From assembly GCA_905220665.1 (NCBI GenBank), contig CAJNAR010000169.1, positions 62,001 to 126,000 of the forward strand: DNA of 64,000 nt, written 5' to 3'. The notes beneath the pieces were generated by a model. The model was given only the letters and a program-made list of their open reading frames with translations. It did not search any database and was not told where the DNA came from. Numbering within the stretch: the stretch's first letter is position 1; every line of letters begins with the position of its first letter. The DNA is from Albugo candida. Taxonomy: Eukaryota; Oomycota; Peronosporomycetes; Albuginales; Albuginaceae. Below are positions 23,717 to 35,417 of the stretch, in pieces. The position numbers and the translations under genes are program-made.

Positions 23717-25150
23717 TCAATACGCTGCTCATATTTTACTATGGTGTTACTTACTACTTGGTTACACTAGGTACAGGCTCCTTGCCGAAGTTTTAGTTCA
23801 CGAAGACATGCACTTTGTACGGCGAGAAGCTTGATTTGAATTCCATTTTTCTATCAACGTGTTGTATTTGCTACGCCTTTGTTTCAAATGTGCTTACGAC
23901 CTGGCACATCGTGAATCTTTTGTAAGACTTTGGAAAGCGCTATGTTATATGTTTATAATGGCCGGAGGGAGGTTGTTGGCCTTTGGCCGCTGAGATCATT
24001 TCATGTGTCCTACTTCGAGTATCTGTCGAAGACTATTGCGCGAGATCGTGAGCATAATATTCCGCTGCTGACTTGATGGGATAAACAAAAATGACCTGAC
24101 TTGTCCCAAGCTGGAGCAGCGATTAAGTGCGCCTTGCAAGACCTCAAGCAGGAATAGACTTTTGATTAAAGAAAACGTGATCTAACCAAGTGCTTCATTG
24201 GTAATCACCTGCGATCAGGTTGCAAGATTGGGCGTCATGAATCTCGCACCAGCTCTAATCATCAGCCAAATGTGATGGTTGAGTGAGTTCGACCATGTTT
24301 AAGCACATACAATCGTAAGAAGGATGCGAAGACGCACACATGCTTTCGGAATGTCATGCTTTCGATGAGGAGAAAAAGGCACTTGAATTCTACTGCGTGT
24401 TCAACAGCATTTTCGATCTGGCATTAATGACTTACAAGAATGATTGCAAACAGTGGAAACGGGAGGGTTACTGGCAAACACGCTGAAATATTTGGTTCCT
24501 CGTGATAATTCATGTCATTTCTTCATTGATGTCGTCTGGATATTGGCATCGTATCATCTGTAGTCGTACCGAATTATCAATCAGTTCATAGTATGGATTT
24601 ACTGCTCTAGATACTGACTCATGTATTTTTGTATTGTCGAAGCCGATCTATCTGTGAAATTGTTTGCTACAAAAATATTTCTTCACATTCTAAAGCAGTA
24701 CCAGTCGGAAGAAGATGTCAAGGCACGCATTGCTATTCAAATCGAATTTGCTTTTAAGAATGTCGTATTGGAATTTCGTCCCACTCGTGATTTTCTTTTA
24801 TCAAAACGTGTGAATGTACTCGTGCAATAAACTAGCTGTACATGTAGACCTTGCTTCTTGATCGCTGCCATGCTGCATGACCTCTCTTACTCACATTGGA
24901 AGCTCACAATCGTTTACAAAAATAACGCAGCTACTTGAAGATATAATGCACTGGTGAAGTTATTGTACTCCAAGATCGCGACAACTTTCTTACTGAAGAA
25001 GCACTGCTACTTTATAATCATGAGTCATAAGAGGTCTTACACGTTACAGTCTTGTAATGAGAATAAGTCACGTCATCATTTTGGTTGATGCGATGGCACA
25101 ATCCGTTCTGATGTTACGAAAAAAGCTGCGTTATACGTAAATAATGCTTT
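23717..25150 (+). repeat. Downstream region of MGSY unit 2, no gene supported
   Basis: Apart from an open frame at 24,621-24,830 (MYFCIVEADLSVKLFATKIF), which is identical in the other arm and so tells nothing about selection, no gene is seen. Diverged versions lie after members 1 and 3, which shows this is part of the duplicated unit. It ends with a block containing CACGTTACAGTCTTG (about 25,040), shared by all tails. Confidence 0.6.
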
Positions 25151-25204
25151 TATCTTGATTCTTCTCGATCGGTGCCCAGTACCCTACGTAAAAGATTGTC
25201 CGTA

Positions 25205-26330
25205 TTAATTTTCTGACTCACAACCGCAAAGTTGCATTTGTATACACCACTGCCGCACCCCTAAAAGTCTTGAAATATAGCTGAAACTGCACAAAAGCAT
25301 ACTTTGATAGCCGAGGAACGTTTGCGCATTGTTGGAATGAGGCAGGCTGGCACCAAAGTTGCAGAAATCGCCTGCAAATCCAGCACAAATGAGCGACAGG
25401 TACGACGCATCATGGAGAGGAGGTATAAAGAAAACACAGTAATGCCAAAGAAAAGCCCTGAAGGCCAAAAATACTTCCAGGAAGGGACGTCAGAACTCTA
25501 GTCCGCAGCACCAAGGGTGCAAGACATTCAACCTTTGCCGAAATTATCCACACCAACCTGCCAACTGAAGCTGGTGAGACTCCAGTGAGAGAGACTTTAC
25601 ATGCCGCTGGTATCTTTGCTCGAGTGGGGGTTAAATATCCTTTTTAAAGAAGCCACGCACTGCTAAGAGGCTGGACTTTGCAAAAAGATACCAGAATACC
25701 ACCATGGAGTTTTGGAAATCAATCTGCTGGCCTGATGAGGCCAGTTTTGAAAGTGGGAAGCATTTTCGCCGGTCTTTGGTCTGGAAATCCACCAATGAGA
25801 GGTACCAATCAGACTGTCTAGTACCTTCTTACAAGTCGGGGCGTTTTTCAGTGATGGTCTGGGATGCCTTTCAAGATAGCAACAAAATCCAGCTTGTGTG
25901 TATGACACCAATCGTCGAAAGGCAACTGACTTTGTCGCACAAATGTACCATGGTGAGTTGGCTGGTTTCTGAGAAGGCCTTTACAATGCCGGAAGTGCCA
26001 TACTCACGGACGATGGTGCGCCTATCTATCGCGCAAAAGCGCCCGAAAAATGGTGTGAAGAGCACAGCATTGGTAAGACGGAATGGCCTGCAAACTCTTC
26101 TGGTCTCAATGCCAATGAGAATGTATGGGCAAAGATGGAAGCAGCCGTCCAAAGCTCACCAAAGCCAAAAACAGCGATGAAATATGGCTCCAGCCTAAAC
26201 AGGAATGGTCTGCTATGATCTCCAGAGTGGCGACAGCATCTTGTTAAATTCATAACAGAGAGGATCAAAGCAGAAATTGAAGTAAAAGGGGGTTCTATTG
26301 GCTGGCAGCATGTATTTTTCTCTATATAGG
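25205..26330 (+). pseudogene. Tc1/mariner transposase remnant
   Basis: A helix-turn-helix segment (25,304-25,501, RLRIVGMRQAGTKVAEIACK) is followed after frame breaks by the catalytic region (25,704-26,180 and an adjacent frame). Visible Tc1 features are DEASFESG, the VWKSTNERY block, SGRFSVMVWDAF, then TDDGAPIYRAK and NANENVWAKM, where Tc1 enzymes have the second catalytic Asp and the final Asp/Glu. Frameshifts separate the parts. Terminal repeats were not resolved. It lies directly inside the inner edge of the left duplication arm. Confidence 0.75.
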
Positions 26331-26514
26331 TTATTTTCACCATTAATTATCATCCAAAAAAATTCTCTGCTGGATTGCAGCTCTGAATACTGTAGAGGTT
26401 TTGTACCAGATTTCATGGGCAGATGACTCATCAGGTGTGTGTACCGTGTTTCGAAAGTCAAAGTCTTCGTTTCTTAATTTGGTAAAAAATTGGGGGGGAG
26501 ACAATCCTTTTCGG

Positions 26515-26860
26515 AGGGTACTGCACGTTGAAGCCATCGTACGCAGCACTCTTCAATCAAAGTACGACCAATACGATACTGCAACTCATTTGATGCCAAT
26601 ATCTAGATGGTGTTAAACTCAAGGAGATCACAGGATAAATGATTTATCGAGAGTTTTGACACTCAAAAAATTTAGACGTGTTGGCGCCGCACTTTTTCTT
26701 TCTGATTGTTTTGCTTGAACACGATCATGCTCATCTGAATGATAATTTGAGTAAATATTCATGAAGCCGAATCGTGCCGGCTGATTGCTGCCACTTATTC
26801 ACGAAATCCTTGTTTTGATCAAGTTTTTACTTCACACAAGTCGTCTACACCGCTGTTCGC
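26515..26860 (-). repeat. Reverse-orientation fragment of MGSY downstream region
   Basis: The reverse complement matches 32,440-32,790 with many shared stretches, including CAGATGAGCATGATCGTG and GAAAAAGTGCGGCGCC. It appears to be what is left of a further MGSY unit whose gene has been lost. It creates a second, shorter inverted repeat inside the spacer of the main one. Confidence 0.65.
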
Positions 26861-26861
26861 G

Positions 26862-27010
26862 TAACACGAATAGCCACATCTTGACACACGTTACTGATGA
26901 TGGTGGAAGCATGGTGGAACTAGAGTTGCTGAAAATCGGCCCAGATATACTGTGTTGGTGGTTATAAGCCGGTACATATCAGTGAATGCACTCTGTTCGG
27001 TGCAAATCGC
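26862..27010 (+). repeat. Fragment sharing a reading frame with 59,112-59,250
   Basis: The two segments align over about 140 bp with the block GGCCCAGATATACTG in common. In the frame beginning CATGG both encode a HG-x-x-x-V...RPRYT...SVQI pattern. The gene or element of origin is not recognised. Confidence 0.4.
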
Positions 27011-28284
27011 CATAATTTAGAAAAATAATCATTGCATTGTTATAATAATAAACACATCGTATCTCGAATCTGCCATAAAAATGTCTACCAGAGTAAATTT
27101 TTGATGATAAATCTTTTTCGCATATCCCTTTCTTGATGCAGGAATACATTTCTCACTATTCTACGAATCTATCGTCAATCTATACTGACATGTTATCAAC
27201 TCATTTATACTGAAAGTCTTGCTTTTCTCTACCCAGTAAGGAAAGAAATGCTTCCAACAAACCGACCACTATTTGGTCAACGTGGTCCTTATTGCTTGGA
27301 TTTAGAGAAGCACCAGCCACAGAAAAACGGCAACAATAAAAGAACACACAAAATGAAAATCAAAACAAAATAAACAATCATAAACAACACCAACACCAAC
27401 AGCAAAACCAAAACCAAAATAATAACCAGTAACAAAGGCACCCAGGGTGTCCCCCGCCGCAGGTGAAAACGCCAGTTTTCAGACAGAAACTGGAGTCGAG
27501 GCAATCTTACTGGAAAGTTTCCGACCAGGTATCGTTGGAGTTCAACTCTCCTTCCGGTATGACATATTCGGGCACCCGGGACTTCTAGAAAAACTCCTTG
27601 TACTTCAGGCAAATTCAGCTCCACCCATATTCTCAGAACAAAAGAAGTGGTATGGGGATATAGACATGCAGTTAGCTCGTTCGTCAAGAGTCAACGTGCT
27701 AGTAGGTAGCATTTCGCCACATGGTTTCGAAGGCACGCCTGCTTGCTCTACTTAGTTGGAAACGAGTACCTACTACTAGGTGCTTGTAACCATGGAGGTA
27801 GAGATAGAGGAAGTTGAAGTTGAAGCGGTTGGCAACCCAGTGCATGGCACCCGCATCCAATTATTACCGTGAAAACAAGCTTGTCAGAAAAAGTAGCCAT
27901 TGCAAAAAGAGGCTGCCTTTTTTTACGCAAACGACACACCAGCGACCAACTCCGGTTGGCGGGGTTGGAGAGCTAATGGAAATTTATTCTTTAAATGCCA
28001 TTACACAATCCGATCAGAAAAGCTGATTCAAGTCGGTGCACTCATCCGGAAAAAATCATCCGAGCAGCAATTGATCATATGACGAGAATATTCAACTGTT
28101 TGTAAATGATAAATGATAATAAGAGTTATGTAAACTTTTTTCACAAACGCCTTGAATGGTGTGATACTCGCGTCTATGAAGTTCAATGATAGTACTTTGA
28201 TGAAGCGGCGTATCTGCTCACGAATAATCGAGTATTCGCTGCTCATGACTTGAGTGAAGATGGACTGTCAAGGATTTCATTACA

Positions 28285-28493
28285 CTATTTACCTGGTTCT
28301 TTAACTACCTTCCTTATCCTATCATGAGCCCCTGACCATGTGAATATCACTCAAGCCTGACTTCAAACCTAGGGAGGCATATATTTCCAAGCTTGTTTCT
28401 TGGGTGGGCTCAAACCGCTGACGACACTGCCGGGTGCCGAACTAACGACCGCCGGAAGGGGGTCCACATGCTCAACCGACTGAGCTGGGGCGG
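28285..28493 (-). mobile_element. tRNA-derived SINE
   Basis: The minus strand from 28,493 begins like a tRNA gene: an A box (AGCTCAGTCGGTTGAGC at about 28,486-28,470) and a B box (GGTTTGAGCCC at about 28,416-28,406). The boxes are about 70 nt apart, longer than in a normal tRNA. A non-tRNA body continues to about 28,285. The body matches a second fragment at 41,373-41,434. This is RNA polymerase III promoter structure typical of SINEs, which are known in Phytophthora. The exact 3' end is uncertain. Confidence 0.65.
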
Positions 28494-28811
28494 ATCCTTT
28501 TTTGGCGGGACGACTAAAAATACAACGTATTCAATTCCTTCAGCAGTTCGCATCCGATGCATCGACAATTATTCCTGCGAATTGGACAACTGCTTCGACG
28601 GAATTATTATAACTTGTCCAACCTTCCTTTGGACCACACAAGCCGATGGATATATTCACCATCGCACCACATCGACACGGAAAATGGTTCAATGGGAGAG
28701 AATATCTTCTTGGTGGAGACACACATTAAAAATGTGGCATAAGATGGATTGGACCATTACAATATCCGATTTGAATGTTCTCCAACGCCATCAGTACTAC
28801 ATGGAACAACA

Positions 28812-29018
28812 CGGTTGATCGAATTGCGCAAGCTGATTTCGCTGATGTGAAGACATCTCGGGAAGGAGTTTTCCCTACTAGTGATGCTGCAATGACTAGC
28901 GAGGAGAGGTAGCAAGGACCATATACAAAAATACATTGAGTTTTTCTTACTCAAACTGATCAGGCGCCATGACAAAACAACAGAATGTTCAAAAGAAACG
29001 TTCCTGGGCGAACGTGGG
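28812..29018. other. Unidentified 205-bp insertion in LINE D
   Basis: The flanks (ATGGAACAAC before, CAATGTGGTTTCAC after) join directly in LINE A at about 12,536. The insert holds a short open segment ending VFPTSDAAMTSEER and stop on the plus strand. No inverted ends or clear target duplication were found. Confidence 0.4.
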
Positions 29019-30514
29019 ACCAATGTGGTTTCACTGCGACCAAGTATTACATTATGAAGCTGCTACTCGTAATCCGAGTACGCAAAACGTTTCGTACAAT
29101 CTTGGCATGGTTGGCGAACCATATCGAACATTTCGGAAATCGTTTGCTACGCTTTTCGGGATTCGCAATCTTCAAGACTTTTTAGAGAAAGCGACACATG
29201 GCCAATGAAGGAAGATTTCGTCGCATGCTATTACAAATACGAAAAGCTCAATACATCCGGTATGGCTGGAAAAAAGCCTTCTGAGCCGGCTTTACAATGA
29301 AGTCACTCAGATGCTACAGCGTATTCACTCGAGGATTGGTCTCATTACTTGGATCTAACCAAGCACAAAAGACAGATCGTTTTTATGGGAGTACAAAGCA
29401 AGGAAAGGAAGCATTATTTCCCATCTATTCCACGATTTGAACTCCCACTAATCGTCTGGAAACCTCCCGAACCAACCAAGAGTCATCTGATGTCAACATA
29501 TTGGTCGTCACGGGGGAGATCGGACGCAGAAGATACAGAACGAGTTGGAACTTTTATGGCTACCTCACGGCATCTACGGAAACGTTTCCTACGATTTTCA
29601 AAGATCTACAGTTTAGTCTGGCCTTTCGGATGCTGCCAGTTCGCTCTCGTTTCTGGTTTTTGAAGGATATTCAGCCCGATATTCTATTGTGCACGCAGCC
29701 TTCGTGTGGCGCAGTGGAATCCGATCAACATCTCTTTCTAGAGTGCGATCACACGGCACAATTATGGAGGGAAAACTCCCTAGTTGGGATCAGTTTTTTC
29801 TCCTCTCGACCACGCTGGCCGCATATTGCCTGTACAATGGTACCAACACTACGGTCGAATTGGAAAGACTATCAGCAAATTATATCAGATTTATGGCTTG
29901 CATTGCAAGCGGTGACACTGCATTACGTCTGGTCCGATCAGAATCGTCGTTTTTACGTTCAGCGATCAGAAACTACGACAATTCCAGCACTTTCCGTGAT
30001 CTGCACCACGTTTAGTGCGCACGTTCGGTACTATCGACGACAGTTTACGATCAAGACGAACGCATTCGGCTTGCAAAAGTGCTGGATCAACTCGCAACGC
30101 AAGGAGCATTTGGTGGATTTTTCAGAAGCCGAAGATCATTACTGCGGGTACGGCACAGGCGAGTGGAAAGGCAAGTGCAACTCGGATCCTAGTCCTAGTT
30201 GGCTGGCGCTGTTCAAGCTAGTGTGGCGCACAACAATTTGCACGGCACGGTGCTTTTGGAACATTTTGACAAATTTACAACGTTACAGCATTCACAAGCT
30301 GGACACAGTCTCGTATTAAGGTGGCTGAGGCTACTGCATTGCAGTATTTTTATCGAAAGTCATATTATCGTCTTTCACAGGTATTTTTACGAAACGTTTT
30401 TTATATGTATATATGTTTTTTGAGATAGCCTAGGCAACTAGAGAAGTCAGTTAGTCTAATTCTAGTAATAAAGACACCTTCAACTGATCTCGGGCGGACA
30501 CCCTATGTGTTTAT

Positions 30515-30793
30515 TATATATACTTGTACCTTTTTTGTGCCCAAACATGATCATAATCAGTCGGAGAGATCAAATTTACCTCTAAAATGAGGCGGATGCC
30601 AGAGCTTGATAATGTAAGCTGCGGGCGGATCAAACTAATCATCCAACATACTTTCGATACAGTAACGAAATTGAATACTACATTCCACAGTAATTTACCG
30701 CTCCTTTTCTCTGACGCACTTCTGACCGTTGCCTCCGGCTCCGGACAAGTCAGTTCATTTGATTTTCTCCATTTTTGACATAAAAGTAATGAC
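30515..30793 (+). repeat. Upstream region of MGSY unit 3
   Basis: Diverged match to 22,316-22,505, including the CTCCGGACAAGT block and CGACATAAA-like sequence. The ORF-a and MTDT regions seen in other units are absent here; LINE D ends just upstream. Confidence 0.55.
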
Positions 30794-30815
30794 GATTGGG
30801 CAAATCTGTCCAATC
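30794..30815 (+). promoter_or_regulatory. Palindromic CCAAT element, MGSY pseudogene 3
   Basis: The sequence reads GATTGGGCAAATCTGTCCAATC, with both CCAAT half-sites intact although the centre has changed. It ends 210 bp before the ATG at 31,025. Confidence 0.6.
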
Positions 30816-31024
30816 ATAATAAGACCTGATCATATTGTGATGGATCGAAAGTTCCATCGAGATGCAGAGGGTTGTACGCCTTGAAGAAAAGTTGCTATTT
30901 CCTACCTTATTACTGTGCTTATTCCACCTCGATACATAATCGCTTATTCAAAGCGCAACCTCACCGTCATTTGCGACTATTAATTGCTTTAATGAGATGG
31001 CCACACTTCAAATCAACTTCGATA

Positions 31025-32027
31025 ATGGGCTCCTACTTCACTATTGTCAATAATACCGAGGAAACGCATGAGCACAAAGTGGGCACTCATAAGTCTGTGC
31101 TGACAATCTCATTGCTAGGCGCTACTTTTGTAAGCGTGGGCGTCCTAGTAGCCCCTTATCTAGGACAGTTGCTGACAGAATTTGGCGCCGATGGTTTTGC
31201 GAGTGTGATCACATCCTCACTCTTGTGCACAATACTGTGGGCTGGTCTACGGTATCTGTTACCTGACTTGTTGGGTTTCAACTAACAGGTGTAATTGGAC
31301 CAGATTAGACTTACAATCCATGCGAATGACTATGCAACAATTCGACCATTTCACTGAGTCTACCGTGTCCATTCTAAACGTGGAGCTTGAGGAAACGAAG
31401 TTCTTTACCATCAAAGCTGGAGAGTCACATCAATACGGAGGATGACGGTGGGATTGGCTCGTCAAACCACATGCGTGCGGAATATTTATGTATCAAATGT
31501 TTTGGTTGGCATGCAAGTGATATTTGTGAAATCCTTGTAGACTAGCGTGACAGCAAAATAAAAATCGAAGTTATGCTCTCAGAACCGCAACACCAAAGAA
31601 TGGTATTGCACACTACATGGTGAATTCTCCCAAATTCATGGAATATGAAAACAAGACGTCCTCGGCACAACCGAAAGTTCCTCTCAGTGCGAGTCAGCGT
31701 ATGATAATCATTGGCGTGTGTAATACAAGCTCAAGTCCAATCGCCACTCAGGCACCAAATCCTTTGATCTTGAATAATATTCAGCCAATTGTCTCGCATC
31801 CAAGATCCAATCAATGCTTTTCCAGCAGCGTGCCTTCTAGAAGCATGCCCAATCTCGATTCGACTAATGCTGAGTACCCCACGGCTGTCACAATAGCTCC
31901 TACCGTCAGTACGGGACACAACGACCCGCTTCTACTTCGAACTAGGGCACTATCGAACCTCCAGCGCAAAACATCTGATCGTATGCATCGTGATACCACG
32001 CTTCACCTTGCTCTTAGTTCTAATTGA
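31025..32027 (+). pseudogene. MGSY-family member 3, frameshifted pseudogene
   Basis: The start MGSYFTI is conserved and the frame is open to 31,285, covering the N-terminus and hydrophobic region. A frameshift then leads to a stop. The central domain (MRMTMQQFDHF, TCVRNIYVSNV) is spread over other frames with further stops near 31,540-31,560. The Pro/Ser-rich tail is again open from 31,617 to 32,027. The hydrophobic segment (APYLGQLLTEFGADGFASVI) differs from every other member. Confidence 0.85.
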
Positions 32028-33970
32028 TCACATCAAATACGGCGTCTTTACCCACTTTGTCAGTCCATCAAGGCATGGAACACATTAGTATAGCGAAAAG
32101 CTTGAATAGCGCAACAGCCTCATTTTTTTCATCAGCGATAAATATTTGCTGCGCTAATGTCTCGAATGTGGTAATGCGCAGGAAAATTGTAAATGTTCTT
32201 TGAAGGTTTTAGATGGCGCTATGTGGGATGTATACGATGGATGATGAAACATGTGGGTATTGAACCGCTAAAACCATTTAATGTGTCTTACTTCGAATGA
32301 ATGCCATAGTAATTGTGCAAGCTCACGAGGGGAGGCTTCCCACTTTCTGGCTTCACGTGGGCAATGAATAAAAAGCTGGCTTGTTCGGAGCTGTTGGCAA
32401 CAATCAAGTGCGACATGCAACAGACACTGCAGCATGATTACGGGGTGTAGACGACTTGTGTGTAGTGAAAACTTGATCTAGTCATGTCACTCGGGAATAA
32501 GCGGCTGTAATCAGCCGGCACGGTTCGGCTCCAGGAATATTTACTCGAATTATTATTCAGATGAGCATGATCGTGTTCAAGCGAAAACAATCACAAAGAA
32601 AAAGTGCGGCGCCTACAAGTGTAAACTTTCTGAATGTCAAAGCTCTCGATGAAGCATTTATCCTGTAATCTGCTGCGAATTTAACACCATCTAGATGTCG
32701 ACATTAATGAGTTCCAGTATCGTATTGGTCGTACTTTGATTGAATAGCGCTGCGTACGATGGCTTCACAGTGCAGTGCATATGTATCTTGTGACTTGAGA
32801 AGAACACTAAAAATTGCAAACGATGAGAGCGGGAATCCTTATTAGCAAACAGGCTGAAGATATATGGGGATTCACGATGATGTTTTCAAAATGTATCAAC
32901 GGCTCCGCCTTGATCTTGAACCTTTTCTCTATAGCTGCATCGAATTATTTGAAGCCGTTCATGAAACATCGATCAAGTACATCGTGCAGATATACTGCTT
33001 ATATTTCCTACTCGCGTAGAAATCTTACAAAAATCAGCTCAAAGATTATTCACTCCTTGATCTTCTTCTATTATAAGCACCGGCAATCGAAGAGCTGATT
33101 CTTGCTTATACCGCCGGCGGTGGCTTATCACTTCAAAGTCGCTCGACTCAAATTGGGATTTACATGCACTAGCAATATCGAACCGATCAAGATGAGAATC
33201 GAATAATACGATTCCAGTATGATAGGCCTCCATGAATACACCATGGAAATGCGTCCATTAACATGTTCGCAATGAAGTAACTTTACTCTATAGTTTGATC
33301 TTGCAGAACAATGACTTTCATAACGTAGCTACTTACTAGGGCGAAAATACTAAAATGTGAAGCATTGGTTATATTGTAATACCACGAGGGCGCGACGACT
33401 TTCACAGTCATTTACCGCAGATAGACAGCATTACGTATACGTCCCCTTCAGCAATGAAAAACGAAATATGCTTGACGTCTCCAAAGTTAGCGATGAATGC
33501 GTGATATCACGCCAGAAGTGAGAGGAACCTGGATACAACATATGAACCGATACGCTTCATGCGACAGAGTCCAAGTACGACAATTAGAAAGTGCTGAACT
33601 AGTGGGCAGATTGGTGACGATGCATCCATAGCCTGCTGCTAGTTTATAAGTTGAAGAGTATATACTCAGGCATTGCCATTTTTGCTCAGGTCGAGCGTGA
33701 ACAGCCCGGTGCGTGATAGAAGGGGTCAGATGTGATCTGTTCATCCGAATTGGTCTCCGTGCAGGTTTCTGTTTTTTTAGTGCATTCTGTGAAACGATTA
33801 CTGCATCATCGAAGCTTGATTCCAACTTGATGGCTTGACCAATAATTTGTTTGAGATCATCAATCTACGGTCTCACGAGTATCGATTGTAGATTTGTTGC
33901 GTCAGCTGCATTGTTTATAAGTCATAAGACGATTTCCACGTTACAGTCTTGAATTGAGAATTAGCCACGT
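32028..33970 (+). repeat. Downstream region of MGSY unit 3 with an inserted LTR-like fragment
   Basis: Shares blocks with the other tails: TGTGTCTTAC at about 32,282, the AGCTGTTGGCAACAATCAAGTGCG block at about 32,389, ATAACGTAGCTAC at about 33,319 and CACGTTACAGTCTTG at about 33,938. It meets the reversed tail of unit 4 tail-to-tail at about 33,970. The block 33,440-33,900 has no match in the other tails and is treated separately. Confidence 0.55.
33487..33900 (-). pseudogene. Possible LTR-element fragment (gag end plus LTR-like sequence)
   Basis: On the minus strand an open stretch contains LKQIIGQAIKLESSFDDA, reminiscent of the end of a gypsy-type gag core. It is followed by sequence with TATAAACTAGCAG that resembles 6885-7010. 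The assignment is weak. It may instead be an unrelated repeat inserted in the unit 3 tail. Confidence 0.3.
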
Positions 33971-35417
33971 CACATCAAGATGAGAAACATTATTTACGTG
34001 TAACGCAGCTTTTTTCGTAACATCAGAACGGATTGTGCCATCGCATCAACCAAAATGATGACGTGACTTATTCTCATTACAAGACTGTAACGTGTAAGAC
34101 CTCTTATGACTCATGATTATAAAGTAGCAGTGCTTCTTCAGTAAGAAAGTTGTCGCGATCTTGGAGTACAATAACTTCACCAGTGCATTATATCTTCAAG
34201 TAGCTGCGTTATTTTTGTAAACGATTGTGAGCTTCCAATGTGAGTAAGAGAGGTCATGCAGCATGGCAGCGATCAAGAAGCAAGGTCTACATGTACAGCT
34301 AGTTTATTGCACGAGTACATTCACACGTTTTGATAAAAGAAAATCACGAGTGGGACGAAATTCCAATACGACATTCTTAAAAGCAAATTCGATTTGAATA
34401 GCAATGCGTGCCTTGACATCTTCTTCCGACTGGTACTGCTTTAGAATGTGAAGAAATATTTTTGTAGCAAACAATTTCACAGATAGATCGGCTTCGACAA
34501 TACAAAAATACATGAGTCAGTATCTAGAGCAGTAAATCCATACTATGAACTGATTGATAATTCGGTACGACTACAGATGATACGATGCCAATATCCAGAC
34601 GACATCAATGAAGAAATGACATGAATTATCACGAGGAACCAAATATTTCAGCGTGTTTGCCAGTAACCCTCCCGTTTCCACTGTTTGCAATCATTCTTGT
34701 AAGTCATTAATGCCAGATCGAAAATGCTGTTGAACACGCAGTAGAATTCAAGTGCCTTTTTCTCCTCATCGAAAGCATGACATTCCGAAAGCATGTGTGC
34801 GTCTTCGCATCCTTCTTACGATTGTATGTGCTTAAACATGGTCGAACTCACTCAACCATCACATTTGGCTGATGATTAGAGCTGGTGCGAGATTCATGAC
34901 GCCCAATCTTGCAACCTGATCGCAGGTGATTACCAATGAAGCACTTGGTTAGATCACGTTTTCTTTAATCAAAAGTCTATTCCTGCTTGAGGTCTTGCAA
35001 GGCGCACTTAATCGCTGCTCCAGCTTGGGACAAGTCAGGTCATTTTTGTTTATCCCATCAAGTCAGCAGCGGAATATTATGCTCACGATCTCGCGCAATA
35101 GTCTTCGACAGATACTCGAAGTAGGACACATGAAATGATCTCAGCGGCCAAAGGCCAACAACCTCCCTCCGGCCATTATAAACATATAACATAGCGCTTT
35201 CCAAAGTCTTACAAAAGATTCACGATGTGCCAGGTCGTAAGCACATTTGAAACAAAGGCGTAGCAAATACAACACGTTGATAGAAAAATGGAATTCAAAT
35301 CAAGCTTCTCGCCGTACAAAGTGCATGTCTTCGTGAACTAAAACTTCGGCAAGGAGCCTGTACCTAGTGTAACCAAGTAGTAAGTAACACCATAGTAAAA
35401 TATGAGCAGCGTATTGA

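Larger units (their letters stand above)
21420..25150 (+). repeat. Left arm of 3.7-kb inverted duplication (MGSY unit 2)
   Basis: Base-for-base comparison shows this arm is the reverse complement of 33,985-37,942. Coordinates of matched ORFs sum to 59,134 over most of the arm. The sum becomes 59,362 beyond the 227-bp tandem duplication present only in the right arm. The gene and the 1.4 kb downstream look identical by eye except for the block at 22,838-22,951. The outer part around 21,800-22,200 differs by a few percent. Divergence is abrupt at the inner boundary near 25,148. Confidence 0.9.
27225..30486 (+). mobile_element. LINE D, internally deleted copy with insertions
   Basis: Starts with sequence matching LINE A at about 8116 (ORF1), continues to about 28,262, then resumes at about 28,504 in the late RT region and ends with the family 3' terminus at 30,486. 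The endonuclease and most of the RT are missing. The deletion junction holds a tRNA-derived SINE. A second insertion of about 205 bp lies at 28,812-29,018. The C-terminal zf-RVT coding part (29,501-30,319) is still open and close to LINE A. Confidence 0.75.

Noticed and set aside
28406..28493. Functional tRNA gene on the minus strand
   Set aside because: A and B boxes are about 70 nt apart, no proper cloverleaf pairing was seen, and the sequence continues into a body shared with another locus; a SINE explains it better.
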